Position numbers and translations under genes: made by a program | Notes under the pieces: generated by a model | Seen by the model: the letters and a program-made list of their open reading frames with translations, nothing else | The model's database searches: none | What the model was told of the DNA's origin: nothing | Part shown: positions 8,112-15,803 of the stretch, piece after piece | Position numbering within the stretch: the stretch's first letter is position 1 | How the letters are laid out: each line of letters opens with the position of its first letter | Assembly (NCBI RefSeq): GCF_003049525.1 | Contig: NZ_PYWL01000012.1 | Coordinates: forward strand, 22,399-86,398 | Origin: Lysinibacillus fusiformis | GTDB lineage: Bacteria > Bacillota > Bacilli > Bacillales_A > Planococcaceae | Direction of reading: 5' to 3' | Length of the DNA: 64,000 nucleotides

Positions 8112-8513
8112 ATGGATATTGAGAAAAAGCTCTATGAAGCAGCTGTCCAATTAGTGGAGAAAAGATATCCCTCAGGATGGGGCGGAGCGGCCGCTTTATA
8201 TTCTGAGGACGGGCATATTTTAACTAGTGTCGCACCAGAGGTCATCAATGCAGCAACTGAATTATGTATGGAAACGGGTGCTATTTTAGAGGCGCATAAA
8301 TTGAATACAAAGGTGACACATTCGATTTGTGTTGCTAGAGAAAATGAAAAATCTAAATTCGTAGTCCTCACACCTTGTGGGGTCTGCCAAGAAAGACTCT
8401 TTTATTGGGGAGAGAATGTGAAGGCAGCAGTTACGAATTCAGACGGTTCACTAATATTTAAAACGTTAAAAGAGATACAACCATATCACTGGTATAAGGC
8501 CTATGAACAATAA
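8112..8513 (+). CDS. Cytidine deaminase-like protein
   Basis: The 133-aa protein has the zinc deaminase signature with Cys52-Met-Glu54 and PCGVC (Cys89, Cys92), the Cys-Cys-Cys arrangement of small tetrameric cytidine or blasticidin-S deaminases. Glu54 would be the proton shuttle. The product would deaminate cytidine-like nucleosides for salvage. The N-terminal half is more divergent than housekeeping Cdd (GGAAALYSEDGHILT), so a nucleoside-analogue resistance role is possible. It lies 18 nt behind the S66 peptidase and ends in a strong terminator; a two-gene detoxification operon is inference. Confidence 0.82.
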   Translation: MDIEKKLYEAAVQLVEKRYPSGWGGAAALYSEDGHILTSVAPEVINAATELCMETGAILEAHKLNTKVTHSICVARENEKSKFVVLTPCGVCQERLFYWGENVKAAVTNSDGSLIFKTLKEIQPYHWYKAYEQ

Positions 8514-8516
8514 TGC

Positions 8517-8550
8517 AAAAAGACATTACAAAAATATGTAATGTCTTTTT
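8517..8550. terminator. Bidirectional terminator
   Basis: A perfect 14-bp stem (8517-8530 with 8537-8550), with A-run and T-run at its base, lies between the convergent deaminase and catalase genes. Confidence 0.85.
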
Positions 8551-8558
8551 GGTGTGAT

Positions 8559-10145
8559 TTAATAAGGCTCGGCATTATGTCCTTTATCTATCGCATCTTG
8601 AGGGGCATGATCGCCACCAATATTGCCAAGTGGCTTTGAAGGAGAAGATTCCTTTCTAGCCTTATGCAACCCTTCTTTTAGCAAACGACCATATTCTTCA
8701 TCTGCTTCTTCCGCTAGTGCAATCATTGCATTTTGTATATCCATATGACAGACCGATAAATCACGAATTAAATTGGCAAGCAGCTCATCGCGCTCCCATT
8801 GCTCAAAGTTACGGTAAGTTTCACCAGCTTGCTTTGTATTACTTTGACGATCAATGGATTCTCGAACAAGGTTTCCTTCAACATAAGGAGTATATTCCTT
8901 ACCATCCTGAGCTGCTTCCTTTAAGCCATTTAACATGGACGGCTCATAATTAATATGTGGATTTTGACCAGGTGCTAAATCTCGTTTATACATCATTTGC
9001 CCACCACTTTGATTGGTTGCTACACGCTTTTTAGGCGCATTAATTGGCAATTGAAGATAGTTGGCTCCCACACGGTGACGCTGTGTATCTGAATAGGAGA
9101 ATGTACGACCTTGTAGCATTTTATCATCGGAGAAATCTAAACCATCGACCAGTACGCCCGTACCGAAAGTAGCTTGTTCTACCTCTGCAAAATAGTCCTC
9201 AGGATTTTTGTTTAATACCATTTTACCGACTGAATACCATGGGAATTGATCGTTTGGCCAAAGCTTTGTGTCATCCAATGGATCAAAATCAAGCTCAGGA
9301 TGTGGACCATCCTCCATAATTTGAACATGTAACTCCCATTCAGGAAATTCTTCACGTTCAATCGCATCATATAAATCCTGTGTGGCATGATTAAAGTTTT
9401 TCTGCTGAATTTCTTCTGCTTCTTTTTGTGTTAAATTTTTAATGCCCTGAAGTGGTTCCCAGTGATATTTGACTAGAACCCCTTTACCTTCGTGATTAAC
9501 CCACTTATACGTATTGACGCCAGAGCCCTGCATCATACGATAGTTAGCGGGTATACCCCAAGGTGAATATACAAATGTTACCATGTGGAAAGATTCTGGT
9601 GAGCTAGCACAAAAATCAAAGAAACGTTCAACGTTTTGAATATTAGTAATAGGATCAGGTTTAAATGCATGAATCATGTCAGGGAATTTCATTGCATCAC
9701 GGATAAAGAAGATTTTTAAATTATTGCCTACTAAATCCCAGTTGCCATCCTCTGTATAAAATTTTACCGCAAAGCCTCGTGGATCACGTAATGTTTCAGG
9801 CGAATGTCCACCATGTATAACCGTTGAAAAACGCACAAATACAGGTGTTTTTTTTTCTTTATCCTGAAAGACTTTTGCACGGGTATATTTAGAAATTGGT
9901 TCATCGCCTACTACACCGTATGTTTCAAAATAACCATGTGCACCAGCACCGCGAGCATGAACAACTCGTTCTGGGACTCGCTCCCTGTCAAAGTGACTTA
10001 TCTTCTCTAGAAAATCATAATTTTCAAGTGTTGCAGGACCTCGATTACTAACCGTTCGTAAATTTTGATTGTTAGTAACGGGATGCCCCTGTCGATTTGT
10101 CAATGTTGTATCTTGCTCATGTGTTGAATCATTTTGCTGCGTCAT
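8559..10145 (-). CDS. Heme catalase (KatA/KatX type)
   Basis: The enzyme dismutates hydrogen peroxide. The distal His lies in RVVHARGAGAHG, the NADPH/heme-channel segment is VRFSTVIHGGHSPET with DPRGFAVKFYT, and the proximal heme-ligand Tyr lies in RTFSYSDTQRHR. The 528-aa length is that of a small-subunit catalase with a short C-terminal tail. An in-frame start exists at 10205, but AAAGGGG placed 7 nt before ATG 10145 makes MTQQNDSTHEQ the better N-terminus. The SPET variant after FSTVIHGG resembles B. subtilis KatX, the spore catalase. I saw no clear PerR box upstream. It is monocistronic. Confidence 0.93.
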   Translation of the reverse strand: MTQQNDSTHEQDTTLTNRQGHPVTNNQNLRTVSNRGPATLENYDFLEKISHFDRERVPERVVHARGAGAHGYFETYGVVGDEPISKYTRAKVFQDKEKKTPVFVRFSTVIHGGHSPETLRDPRGFAVKFYTEDGNWDLVGNNLKIFFIRDAMKFPDMIHAFKPDPITNIQNVERFFDFCASSPESFHMVTFVYSPWGIPANYRMMQGSGVNTYKWVNHEGKGVLVKYHWEPLQGIKNLTQKEAEEIQQKNFNHATQDLYDAIEREEFPEWELHVQIMEDGPHPELDFDPLDDTKLWPNDQFPWYSVGKMVLNKNPEDYFAEVEQATFGTGVLVDGLDFSDDKMLQGRTFSYSDTQRHRVGANYLQLPINAPKKRVATNQSGGQMMYKRDLAPGQNPHINYEPSMLNGLKEAAQDGKEYTPYVEGNLVRESIDRQSNTKQAGETYRNFEQWERDELLANLIRDLSVCHMDIQNAMIALAEEADEEYGRLLKEGLHKARKESSPSKPLGNIGGDHAPQDAIDKGHNAEPY

Positions 10146-10228
10146 AGTATGACCCCTTTCCAAGAGATACTTCCATTTTGTCCTTGAAAGCGGCAATCTA
10201 GACATAGGGAATTTTTACATATTTGCTG

Positions 10229-10264
10229 ATAAAAAAGCTCTCCATACATAGATGTAGGAGAGCC
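10229..10264 (-). terminator. Terminator of the B3/B4-domain operon
   Basis: A 7-bp GC-rich stem (10237-10243 with 10257-10263), with an extra ACAT/TGTA inner stem, is followed on the minus strand by six T residues. Confidence 0.7.
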
Positions 10265-10266
10265 TT

Positions 10267-10412
10267 GGATGGCGTTTTCAAATGGAATCAAGTTTTTTGA
10301 GTATGGCCTTTACCTATAGTTGGTCATTAGTCATCGGTCATACAGTAACAGGTAACTTGTTATTGGTTTTTATTTAATTAGCCGAATAGCTAAATTTGAA
10401 AACAGCACATCC
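10267..10412. repeat. 146-bp element with imperfect terminal inverted repeats
   Basis: GTTTTCAAAT (10274-10283) is the exact inverse of 10394-10403, and GGATG (10267-10271) of 10408-10412. Together they give arms of about 17-19 bp around a non-coding AT-rich core that holds a near-palindrome (aacaggtaacttgtt). No target-site duplication is evident. It lies between the operon stop at 10443 and its terminator at 10264. It could be a MITE-like insertion or a structured 3' UTR. Confidence 0.4.
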
Positions 10413-10442
10413 AACTCGGTTTGGAGTCTCACCGCCCCGAGA

Positions 10443-10952
10443 TTAGAAATAACGGGAATCATCAAAGTTAAGTTGTATGCTGTAATTTTTTGAATTAATA
10501 AGATTGGATAGTTTATGTGCCTGTTTTTCGAGCTTCATTGCGCGTTCTCTATAGTCATCTGGCTCATATAATGCAATCTCGTATAACATAGCACCATCAC
10601 CATAGCCAAAGCGAACACTTTCCTTTTCCCTCATACTAAATTCTTTACATAGTTCAGCCTCAGCACGCAGCTGTGTAGCTAATTCGATAGCTTCCACTAG
10701 TGCTAGTTTCTGATCTTTAAAGTCTACTGTGTTTTGGATGTTTGCTTCATACACTAAACGATCTAGCGTACGCGTATCTACACGAACTTGTGCCAATTCG
10801 GCTTCAATAAGGGAGAGTGCACGGTTACTTGTTTTAGGAGCCTGTCCCTTTTCTACTGTCACAAAAGCACTACGATGTAATTCACTAATAAGCTCTTGCG
10901 TTTTCTTTCCTAAAATACTTTTTAGTTTAACAGCTTCTGCAAGATTGATCAC
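10443..10952 (-). CDS. Hypothetical protein, DIP1984-like
   Basis: The 169-aa helical protein opens with MINLAEAVKLKSILGKKTQELISEL, then has evenly spaced charged and Leu residues that suggest two long helices, and a Gly-rich turn (RFGYGDGAM). The beginning and heptad pattern resemble DIP1984/septicolysin-type proteins of unknown role, a tentative match. It has no signal or membrane segment. The start is GTG with AAAGGAC upstream. It follows the B3/B4-domain gene by only 15 nt and shares its terminator, so the two are an operon. Confidence 0.65.
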   Translation of the reverse strand: MINLAEAVKLKSILGKKTQELISELHRSAFVTVEKGQAPKTSNRALSLIEAELAQVRVDTRTLDRLVYEANIQNTVDFKDQKLALVEAIELATQLRAEAELCKEFSMREKESVRFGYGDGAMLYEIALYEPDDYRERAMKLEKQAHKLSNLINSKNYSIQLNFDDSRYF

Positions 10953-10967
10953 GAAAACACGTCCTTT

Positions 10968-11657
10968 TTATAGTATTGTAGATGGTGCATTATTTGACAA
11001 GAGGGCAATTTGATAGTCACCACCATGAATTTGGTTAAACATTTTGCCTGCTGACGCCAAAAGGTCATTCGCTGCTTCATGTGTTAGTGATGGTCTAAGA
11101 TAAAAAATATGGAGCGCCTCAGTCGTATCCTCTGTAACGGCTGTCCGTTTAGAATCGACAAATGGAGAACCAAACGCTCCCTTTTCATCACGGCTATAGA
11201 GGATTTTGTTAAACGTATTAAAACGACCATTTAAACCCTCATAACCAATGTCTTCGTGGCCAAGAGATATTTCTACGCACCCTTTCATAAGGGCTACATC
11301 ATATAGACCAATCGGAATTTCATATTGAAGAGAGAAGAAGTTATTTAAATCTACACCAGAATGAAATGGTGTTAAAAAGTTTTGTTTACTAATTCGACGC
11401 ATAAGGCTTTCTGCTGAGTGACGATAACGATTTGGATCGGCACCTAGCTGTTTCCATAGTGCTCGCCATTCCGCAATACCCTCACGCTGGTTCACTGGAA
11501 GGTCCTGCATGTCCAGAAAAAGGTTTTCTTGATACAATTGCATCCGACCTTTAATCATTTGAGGGGATTCTGCTACAACAATTTTGGTATAATGAATAAT
11601 GCCGATTTTTAGCTCGGGATGTTGTGTTAATAGAGATTCGTTAATGGAAATTTCCAA
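10968..11657 (-). CDS. B3/B4 tRNA-binding domain protein
   Basis: The 229-aa protein matches the stand-alone B3/B4 domain of the phenylalanyl-tRNA synthetase beta chain, which edits mischarged tRNA. Recognisable blocks are WRALWKQLGADPNRYRHSAESLMRRI, LNNFFSLQYEIPIGLYDV and the C-terminal DTTEALHIFYLRPS. Free-standing versions are proposed trans-editing or amino-acid binding proteins. The start appears to be TTG with AGGTGAT 5 nt upstream. It is divergent from queG, 59 bp apart. No catalytic synthetase domain is present. Confidence 0.8.
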   Translation of the reverse strand: MEISINESLLTQHPELKIGIIHYTKIVVAESPQMIKGRMQLYQENLFLDMQDLPVNQREGIAEWRALWKQLGADPNRYRHSAESLMRRISKQNFLTPFHSGVDLNNFFSLQYEIPIGLYDVALMKGCVEISLGHEDIGYEGLNGRFNTFNKILYSRDEKGAFGSPFVDSKRTAVTEDTTEALHIFYLRPSLTHEAANDLLASAGKMFNQIHGGDYQIALLSNNAPSTIL

Positions 11658-11716
11658 AGAACATCACCTACTTTATCTATTTCTATTATTGTACCATGTA
11701 AGGAGTTGGAAATAAA

Positions 11717-12853
11717 ATGAACATACATGACCTACAACGCGACTTTGTGGCATATGCAATATCCATTGGCGTTGATAAAATAGGTTTTACAACAGCAGCT
11801 CCCTTTACAGAATTAAAAAACCGACTGCGTCGTCAGCAGGAGCTTGGCTATCAGTCTGGCTTTGAAGAAAGTGATATTGAAAAACGTACCGAACCCCTGC
11901 ATTTATTAAATGAGGCAGAGAGTATTGTCTCGATCGCGGTTGCTTATCCCTCACGTATGCAAAATGCACCCATTGGCAAAAGGGGAGCAAGACGTGGGAT
12001 ATTTTGCCGTGCTTCATGGGGAGTCGATTATCATACAGCAATACGTGAACGTTTGAAGTTATTATCTGCTTGGCTTGAGGAGCGTGTCGAAGGTGTTCGT
12101 ATTGAGTCAATGGTTGATACAGGTGCACTTGTAGACCGTGCAGTAGCAGAACGTGCAGGCATAGGCTGGAGCGGTAAAAACTGTTCGATTATAACACCTG
12201 AATTCGGGTCTTATGTGTATTTAGGGGAGCTTATTACCAATATTCCATTCTCGCCAGATAAGCCAATGGAGGATGAATGTGGGGAATGTCGCCTATGCTT
12301 GGATGTTTGTCCAACCGGTGCATTAATCCAAGGAGGGCAATTGGATGCACAACGTTGTATTGCCTTCCTCACTCAAACGAAGGGAACACTTCCTGATGAG
12401 TTTCGTAACCATATTGGTAATCGTCTCTATGGCTGTGATACATGTCAGACTGTGTGTCCCAAAAATAAAGGGAAAATTAATTGGATTCATGAAGAATTTA
12501 TGCCAGATCCAGAGCTTGCCAAGCCATTACTAACACCACTATTAACGATTTCTAATAGAGAATTTAAGGCAAAATTTGGCCACGTTTCTGGTTCATGGCG
12601 AGGTAAAAAGCCCATTCAACGAAATGCGATCCTCGCCCTTGCTCATTTTAAAGAGGAAGCGGCTATTCCAGATCTTATCAACCTTTTGAAAAACGATGAT
12701 CGTCCAGTCATTCGAGGCACATCAGCATGGGCTTTAGGTAAGATAGGCGGAGAACAGGCTAAGTCTGCCTTATATGATGCGGAGGCTAATGAGCAGGACG
12801 AAGAAGTATTGCATGAAATTCACAAAGGTTTGCAGTTTTTTTATGATGAATGA
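11717..12853 (+). CDS. queG: Epoxyqueuosine reductase QueG
   Basis: QueG reduces epoxyqueuosine to queuosine at tRNA wobble position 34 using cobalamin and two [4Fe-4S] clusters. Two ferredoxin-type motifs are present, CGECRLCLDVCPTGAL and CDTCQTVCPKNKG, with the N-terminal DUF1730 part before them (MVDTGALVDRAVAERAGIGW). The C-terminal 65 residues form HEAT-like repeats (AAIPDLINLL, RPVIRGTSAWALGKIG), as in the long Bacillus form. The 378-aa length is normal. trmL follows after 66 bp and acts on the same tRNA position, so cotranscription is likely. Confidence 0.95.
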   Translation: MNIHDLQRDFVAYAISIGVDKIGFTTAAPFTELKNRLRRQQELGYQSGFEESDIEKRTEPLHLLNEAESIVSIAVAYPSRMQNAPIGKRGARRGIFCRASWGVDYHTAIRERLKLLSAWLEERVEGVRIESMVDTGALVDRAVAERAGIGWSGKNCSIITPEFGSYVYLGELITNIPFSPDKPMEDECGECRLCLDVCPTGALIQGGQLDAQRCIAFLTQTKGTLPDEFRNHIGNRLYGCDTCQTVCPKNKGKINWIHEEFMPDPELAKPLLTPLLTISNREFKAKFGHVSGSWRGKKPIQRNAILALAHFKEEAAIPDLINLLKNDDRPVIRGTSAWALGKIGGEQAKSALYDAEANEQDEEVLHEIHKGLQFFYDE

Positions 12854-12919
12854 AGAAAAAACAACTCGACTAAATGAGTAATACTAAAAGAAATTATGAC
12901 AATAAGGAAGTGTATCGTT

Positions 12920-13393
12920 ATGCCATTGCATATCGTATTATATCAACCAGAAATTCCAGCGAATACAGGAAATATTGCTCGCACTTGTGCTGGTACAAAT
13001 ACTTCATTACATTTAATTCGTCCACTAGGCTTTTCAACCGACGATAAAATGCTAAAACGGGCAGGCTTAGATTATTGGCATAGTGTGAATGTTGTTTATC
13101 ATGATTCACTAGATGATTTTATAGCGTATTCTAAAGATGGTGACGTATATTTAATCGAAACTTATAGTGATGAGCCGTTCACCACGCATGATTTTAGTGA
13201 TAAGGAGCGTGACATTTACTTTATGTTTGGGAAAGAAACAACAGGACTGCCGAAAGAATTTGCGTATGAACGTCGCAATATGTGCTTGCGTATTCCGCAA
13301 AGTGATCATGTCCGTTCACTCAACTTATCTAATACGGCTGCGATTGTTATATATGAGGCATTACGACAACAAGGATATCCAGGTTTACATTAA
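12920..13393 (+). CDS. trmL: tRNA (cytidine/uridine-34-2'-O)-methyltransferase TrmL
   Basis: This is a SPOUT-class methyltransferase that 2'-O-methylates the wobble base of tRNA-Leu. The protein opens MPLHIVLYQPEIPANTGNIA. The trefoil-knot SAM segments are YFMFGKETTGLP, RIPQ and RSLNLSNTAAIVIYEALRQ. The 157-aa length is standard. An in-frame ATG at 12896 has no SD, whereas AAGGAAG precedes 12920, so the shorter start is preferred. It sits behind queG; both modify nucleotide 34. It ends in a strong terminator. Confidence 0.93.
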   Translation: MPLHIVLYQPEIPANTGNIARTCAGTNTSLHLIRPLGFSTDDKMLKRAGLDYWHSVNVVYHDSLDDFIAYSKDGDVYLIETYSDEPFTTHDFSDKERDIYFMFGKETTGLPKEFAYERRNMCLRIPQSDHVRSLNLSNTAAIVIYEALRQQGYPGLH

Positions 13394-13394
13394 T

Positions 13395-13427
13395 AAAAGC
13401 AGTTCTCAAATTGTGAGAACTGCTTTT
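13395..13427. terminator. Bidirectional terminator
   Basis: A perfect 14-bp stem (13395-13408 with 13414-13427) with A-run and T-run lies between the convergent trmL and catechol dioxygenase-like genes. Confidence 0.85.
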
Positions 13428-13429
13428 TA

Positions 13430-14275
13430 CTAAAGTTTTAATAATACGACATTTCCAGCTGGGTCCTCGGTTTGGAATCCACCGTCCATATCGATAACAG
13501 GTGCACCCATTGCACGAAGGTTTGCTTTCATTATTGATGCTTGTTCTTCATTATCTAAACGCAGTGAGTACGTTTTTAAGCCTACTTGGTTTTCGCCAAG
13601 CTTTGGGGCATTTTCTGAGTGCCAAGTGTTTAGGCCAATGTGATGGTGATAGCGCCCTGTAGAAATAAATAATGCCTGAGAACCATAGCGCGCCACAATA
13701 TCATACCCTAAGCCATTTGTATAAAATTGTTCAGCTTCTGCCAAGTCAGAAACAGATAAGTGAATATGTCCCATGACTGTACCAGCAGGAAGGCCATTCC
13801 AATTTCCGTTACCTTCTTCTAAAATCGATCGAATATTTAGTGGCTCTGTCACCATATGCACTTGATCCATATGCCATCCCCATTCATTTTCAGGACGATC
13901 TACGTATACCTCAATACCATTATCATCAGGATCATTTAAATAGAGTGCTTCACTGACAGCATGATCAGAAGCCCCAAGATATACTCCTTTTTCATGAAAA
14001 TGCGTGATAATATTTGCCAAATCACGACGAGTTGGCAAGAGTAGTGCAAAATGATAAAGTCCAGTCGTCCTGTTCAGTTTTTCTTCCACTGTGTTTGGTT
14101 GGACAATTGTTAATAGTGCAGTATGTCCATCCGCTGTTAAAGTAGCTTTATGTGATTCTTGGTGTAAAACGTTGAAGCCAATGACGTCTTGATAAAATGC
14201 TAAAGAACGTTGTAGATCGCTTACTTTTATTTCAACATTTGTTACATATGTGTTAGGTTTTTCATGGAAATGCAT
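13430..14275 (-). CDS. Extradiol ring-cleavage dioxygenase-like VOC protein (CatE type)
   Basis: The protein has two VOC repeats, about residues 8-125 and 165-280. Candidate metal ligands are in HFALLL, MGHIHLSVSDL and the final FQTEDPAGNVVLL. Layout and length (281 aa) resemble B. subtilis CatE (YfiE), a catechol-2,3-dioxygenase acting in quinone/catechol detoxification. ATG 14275 is preceded by GGAGG with 8-nt spacing; the in-frame TTG at 14293 lacks an SD. It is monocistronic. A TTAC-N5-GTAA palindrome lies about 40 bp upstream and may be the operator of a DUF24/MarR-type redox regulator. Confidence 0.85.
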   Translation of the reverse strand: MHFHEKPNTYVTNVEIKVSDLQRSLAFYQDVIGFNVLHQESHKATLTADGHTALLTIVQPNTVEEKLNRTTGLYHFALLLPTRRDLANIITHFHEKGVYLGASDHAVSEALYLNDPDDNGIEVYVDRPENEWGWHMDQVHMVTEPLNIRSILEEGNGNWNGLPAGTVMGHIHLSVSDLAEAEQFYTNGLGYDIVARYGSQALFISTGRYHHHIGLNTWHSENAPKLGENQVGLKTYSLRLDNEEQASIMKANLRAMGAPVIDMDGGFQTEDPAGNVVLLKL

Positions 14276-14311
14276 ATAGAATACCTCCAGCAAGTTATTT
14301 TTATTTATTTA

Positions 14312-14328
14312 GTTACTTTATGTAAGTT
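14312..14328. promoter_or_regulatory. Candidate operator upstream of the CatE-like gene
   Basis: The palindrome GTTACTTTATGTAAG has TTAC and GTAA half-sites 5 nt apart, with partial extension outward. It resembles boxes of DUF24-family thiol regulators (YodB/HypR type), which control dioxygenase genes in B. subtilis. The regulator itself is not in the window. Confidence 0.4.
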
Positions 14329-14380
14329 AGTTTATTTTAATAATAGCCTAAAGTCAAGTAAGGAATGTTATTGTTCGACA

Positions 14381-14424
14381 AAAAAAGAAAATCACTAAGC
14401 ACATCTAATGCTTAGTGATTTTCT
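14381..14424 (-). terminator. Terminator of the 30-aa membrane peptide gene
   Basis: A perfect 16-bp stem (14386-14401 with 14409-14424) is followed on the minus strand by a run of T. It directly follows the small ORF, supporting that ORF as an independent transcript. Confidence 0.85.
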
Positions 14425-14431
14425 CGAGGTA

Positions 14432-14524
14432 TTATTTATCCGCTTTGTAATCGCCTTCGTACCCAGCAGTAAAAATAGCTGTTAAGAAAGCAACTGTTAC
14501 ACCAATGATTAATAATAATTTCAT
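14432..14524 (-). CDS. Small membrane peptide, 30 aa
   Basis: The ORF begins MKLLLIIGVTVAFLTAIF and ends GYEGDYKADK: one N-terminal transmembrane helix (about residues 2-20) and a short charged tail. A strong GGAGGG SD lies 8 nt before the ATG, and a 16-bp terminator follows the stop by 8 nt. This full gene punctuation around a tiny ORF makes it credible. I do not recognise a family. Single-helix peptides of this size may regulate a membrane partner or be sporulation/stress peptides, but nothing here decides that. Confidence 0.7.
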   Translation of the reverse strand: MKLLLIIGVTVAFLTAIFTAGYEGDYKADK

Positions 14525-14669
14525 GGAAGTAACCCTCCTCATGTAATAAAGACATCTCTATTTAGTATAGCCTATCTACTATGAAAATGAAACGACATAC
14601 CTGAATAAAATATGTCAGAAATGGTTCAAACGTATAGTTATCGGGAAAACTATTAAGGAGGTGATTCAT

Positions 14670-14840
14670 ATGAAAAAAAAAGTGCCAAACATTGAAAATG
14701 GTACGATGGCGAGAGATATGAAGGAATTAAAAGATTTGGGCAAACAAATGGAACATTTACGTGATGGTCTAGAGCTTGCGGAGGATGAGCGTATTGCCGA
14801 CCCTATTCAATTGGAAAGTATCGAGGAAAAGGATGAATAG
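14670..14840 (+). CDS. Small hydrophilic protein, 56 aa
   Basis: The ORF starts MKKKVPNIENGTMARDMKEL and ends IEEKDE. It is highly charged, predicted helical and soluble, with no Cys. Its SD is perfect (AAGGAGGTGATT at 14654-14665, 4-8 nt from the ATG). I do not recognise the family. It stands between the divergent 30-aa peptide gene and the aldo/keto reductase gene, whose likely promoter begins about 50 bp after its stop. Confidence 0.7.
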   Translation: MKKKVPNIENGTMARDMKELKDLGKQMEHLRDGLELAEDERIADPIQLESIEEKDE

Positions 14841-14887
14841 TGGTGAAGAACAGTAGCTTCCTTATTTTTCTTAAATCCAATTTTTTG

Positions 14888-14893
14888 TATAAT
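14888..14893 (+). promoter_or_regulatory. Possible -10 box of the aldo/keto reductase gene
   Basis: A perfect TATAAT lies 31 nt before the GTG start. The -35 region is poor, so this is tentative. Confidence 0.35.
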
Positions 14894-14924
14894 GGTACTA
14901 GGAAAAAGAAAGGGGTGGTGATTC

Positions 14925-15755
14925 GTGAATTTACAATCATCGAAAACATTATCAAATGGAGTAGAAATGCCTCGCTTCGGCTTAGGTGTTTATAAAATGA
15001 CAGATCATGAAGAAACATTACAATCCATCGATACAGCGCTGAAGGTTGGTTATCGAGCTATTGATACGGCATCTTTGTATGGGAATGAAGCAGAGGTAGG
15101 AGAAGCTATTCGTCATTCAGGTGTACCACGTGAACATATTTTTGTTACCACAAAAGTATGGAATAATGACCAAGGATATGATGAAACCTTACGCGCTTTT
15201 GAAGTATCGCTGAAGAAACTTAATATGGATTACGTAGATTTATATTTGACTCATTGGGCTGTTCCAGAAACATTTGAGGAAACCTATCGTGCCATTGAAC
15301 GCCTATATGATGAAAAACTAATTCGTGCAACAGGTGTGTCGAACCATCATGAGCATCATTTAGAAAAAATACTGGCAAAGGCCAATATTGCTCCAATGGT
15401 TAATCAGGTGGAGATGCATCCATATTTACAACAACAAGCATTAAGCGCATTTTGCCATGAACATCAGATTGCAGTTACTGCATGGTCACCGTTAGGACGA
15501 GGTGGGGTACTTGATGATTCTACTATCGTAGAAATTGGCAAGGAGATTGGCAAGTCGGCTGCTCAGGTAGTGTTACGCTGGCATTTACAAAATGACACAT
15601 TGATTATTCCTAAATCGGTGACACCTAGTCGAATTGCAGAAAATGCCCAGATTTTTGACTTTGAATTAACACAGACTCAAATGGATAAGATAGCGTCATT
15701 AAATAGTAATCAACGATTTGGGCAAGATCCTGATCATTTTAAATTTGATTTTTAG
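14925..15755 (+). CDS. Aldo/keto reductase (glyoxal reductase-like)
   Basis: This is a 276-aa NADPH-dependent reductase of the AKR5-like prokaryotic group. The catalytic tetrad is visible: Asp and Tyr in AIDTASLYGNE, Lys in VTTKVW and His in YLTHWAVP. The cofactor-binding end is LIIPKSVTPSRIAENAQIFDFEL. It resembles B. subtilis YvgN, which reduces glyoxal and methylglyoxal. The start is GTG with AAAGGGGTGG upstream. It is monocistronic, convergent with the RluA-type gene and followed by a shared terminator. The substrate is inferred from family. Confidence 0.88.
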   Translation: MNLQSSKTLSNGVEMPRFGLGVYKMTDHEETLQSIDTALKVGYRAIDTASLYGNEAEVGEAIRHSGVPREHIFVTTKVWNNDQGYDETLRAFEVSLKKLNMDYVDLYLTHWAVPETFEETYRAIERLYDEKLIRATGVSNHHEHHLEKILAKANIAPMVNQVEMHPYLQQQALSAFCHEHQIAVTAWSPLGRGGVLDDSTIVEIGKEIGKSAAQVVLRWHLQNDTLIIPKSVTPSRIAENAQIFDFELTQTQMDKIASLNSNQRFGQDPDHFKFDF

Positions 15756-15765
15756 TTCTATTAAA

Positions 15766-15803
15766 AAAATCCCGCTCTCGTAATAGAGAAGCGGGATTTT
15801 TGA
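15766..15803. terminator. Bidirectional terminator
   Basis: An 11-bp GC-rich stem (15766-15776 with 15790-15800), with A-run and T-run, lies between the convergent AKR and pseudouridine synthase genes. Confidence 0.85.

Noticed and set aside
8717..8953. Plus-strand ORF within the catalase gene
   Set aside because: Antisense shadow of a well-conserved coding sequence, without SD.
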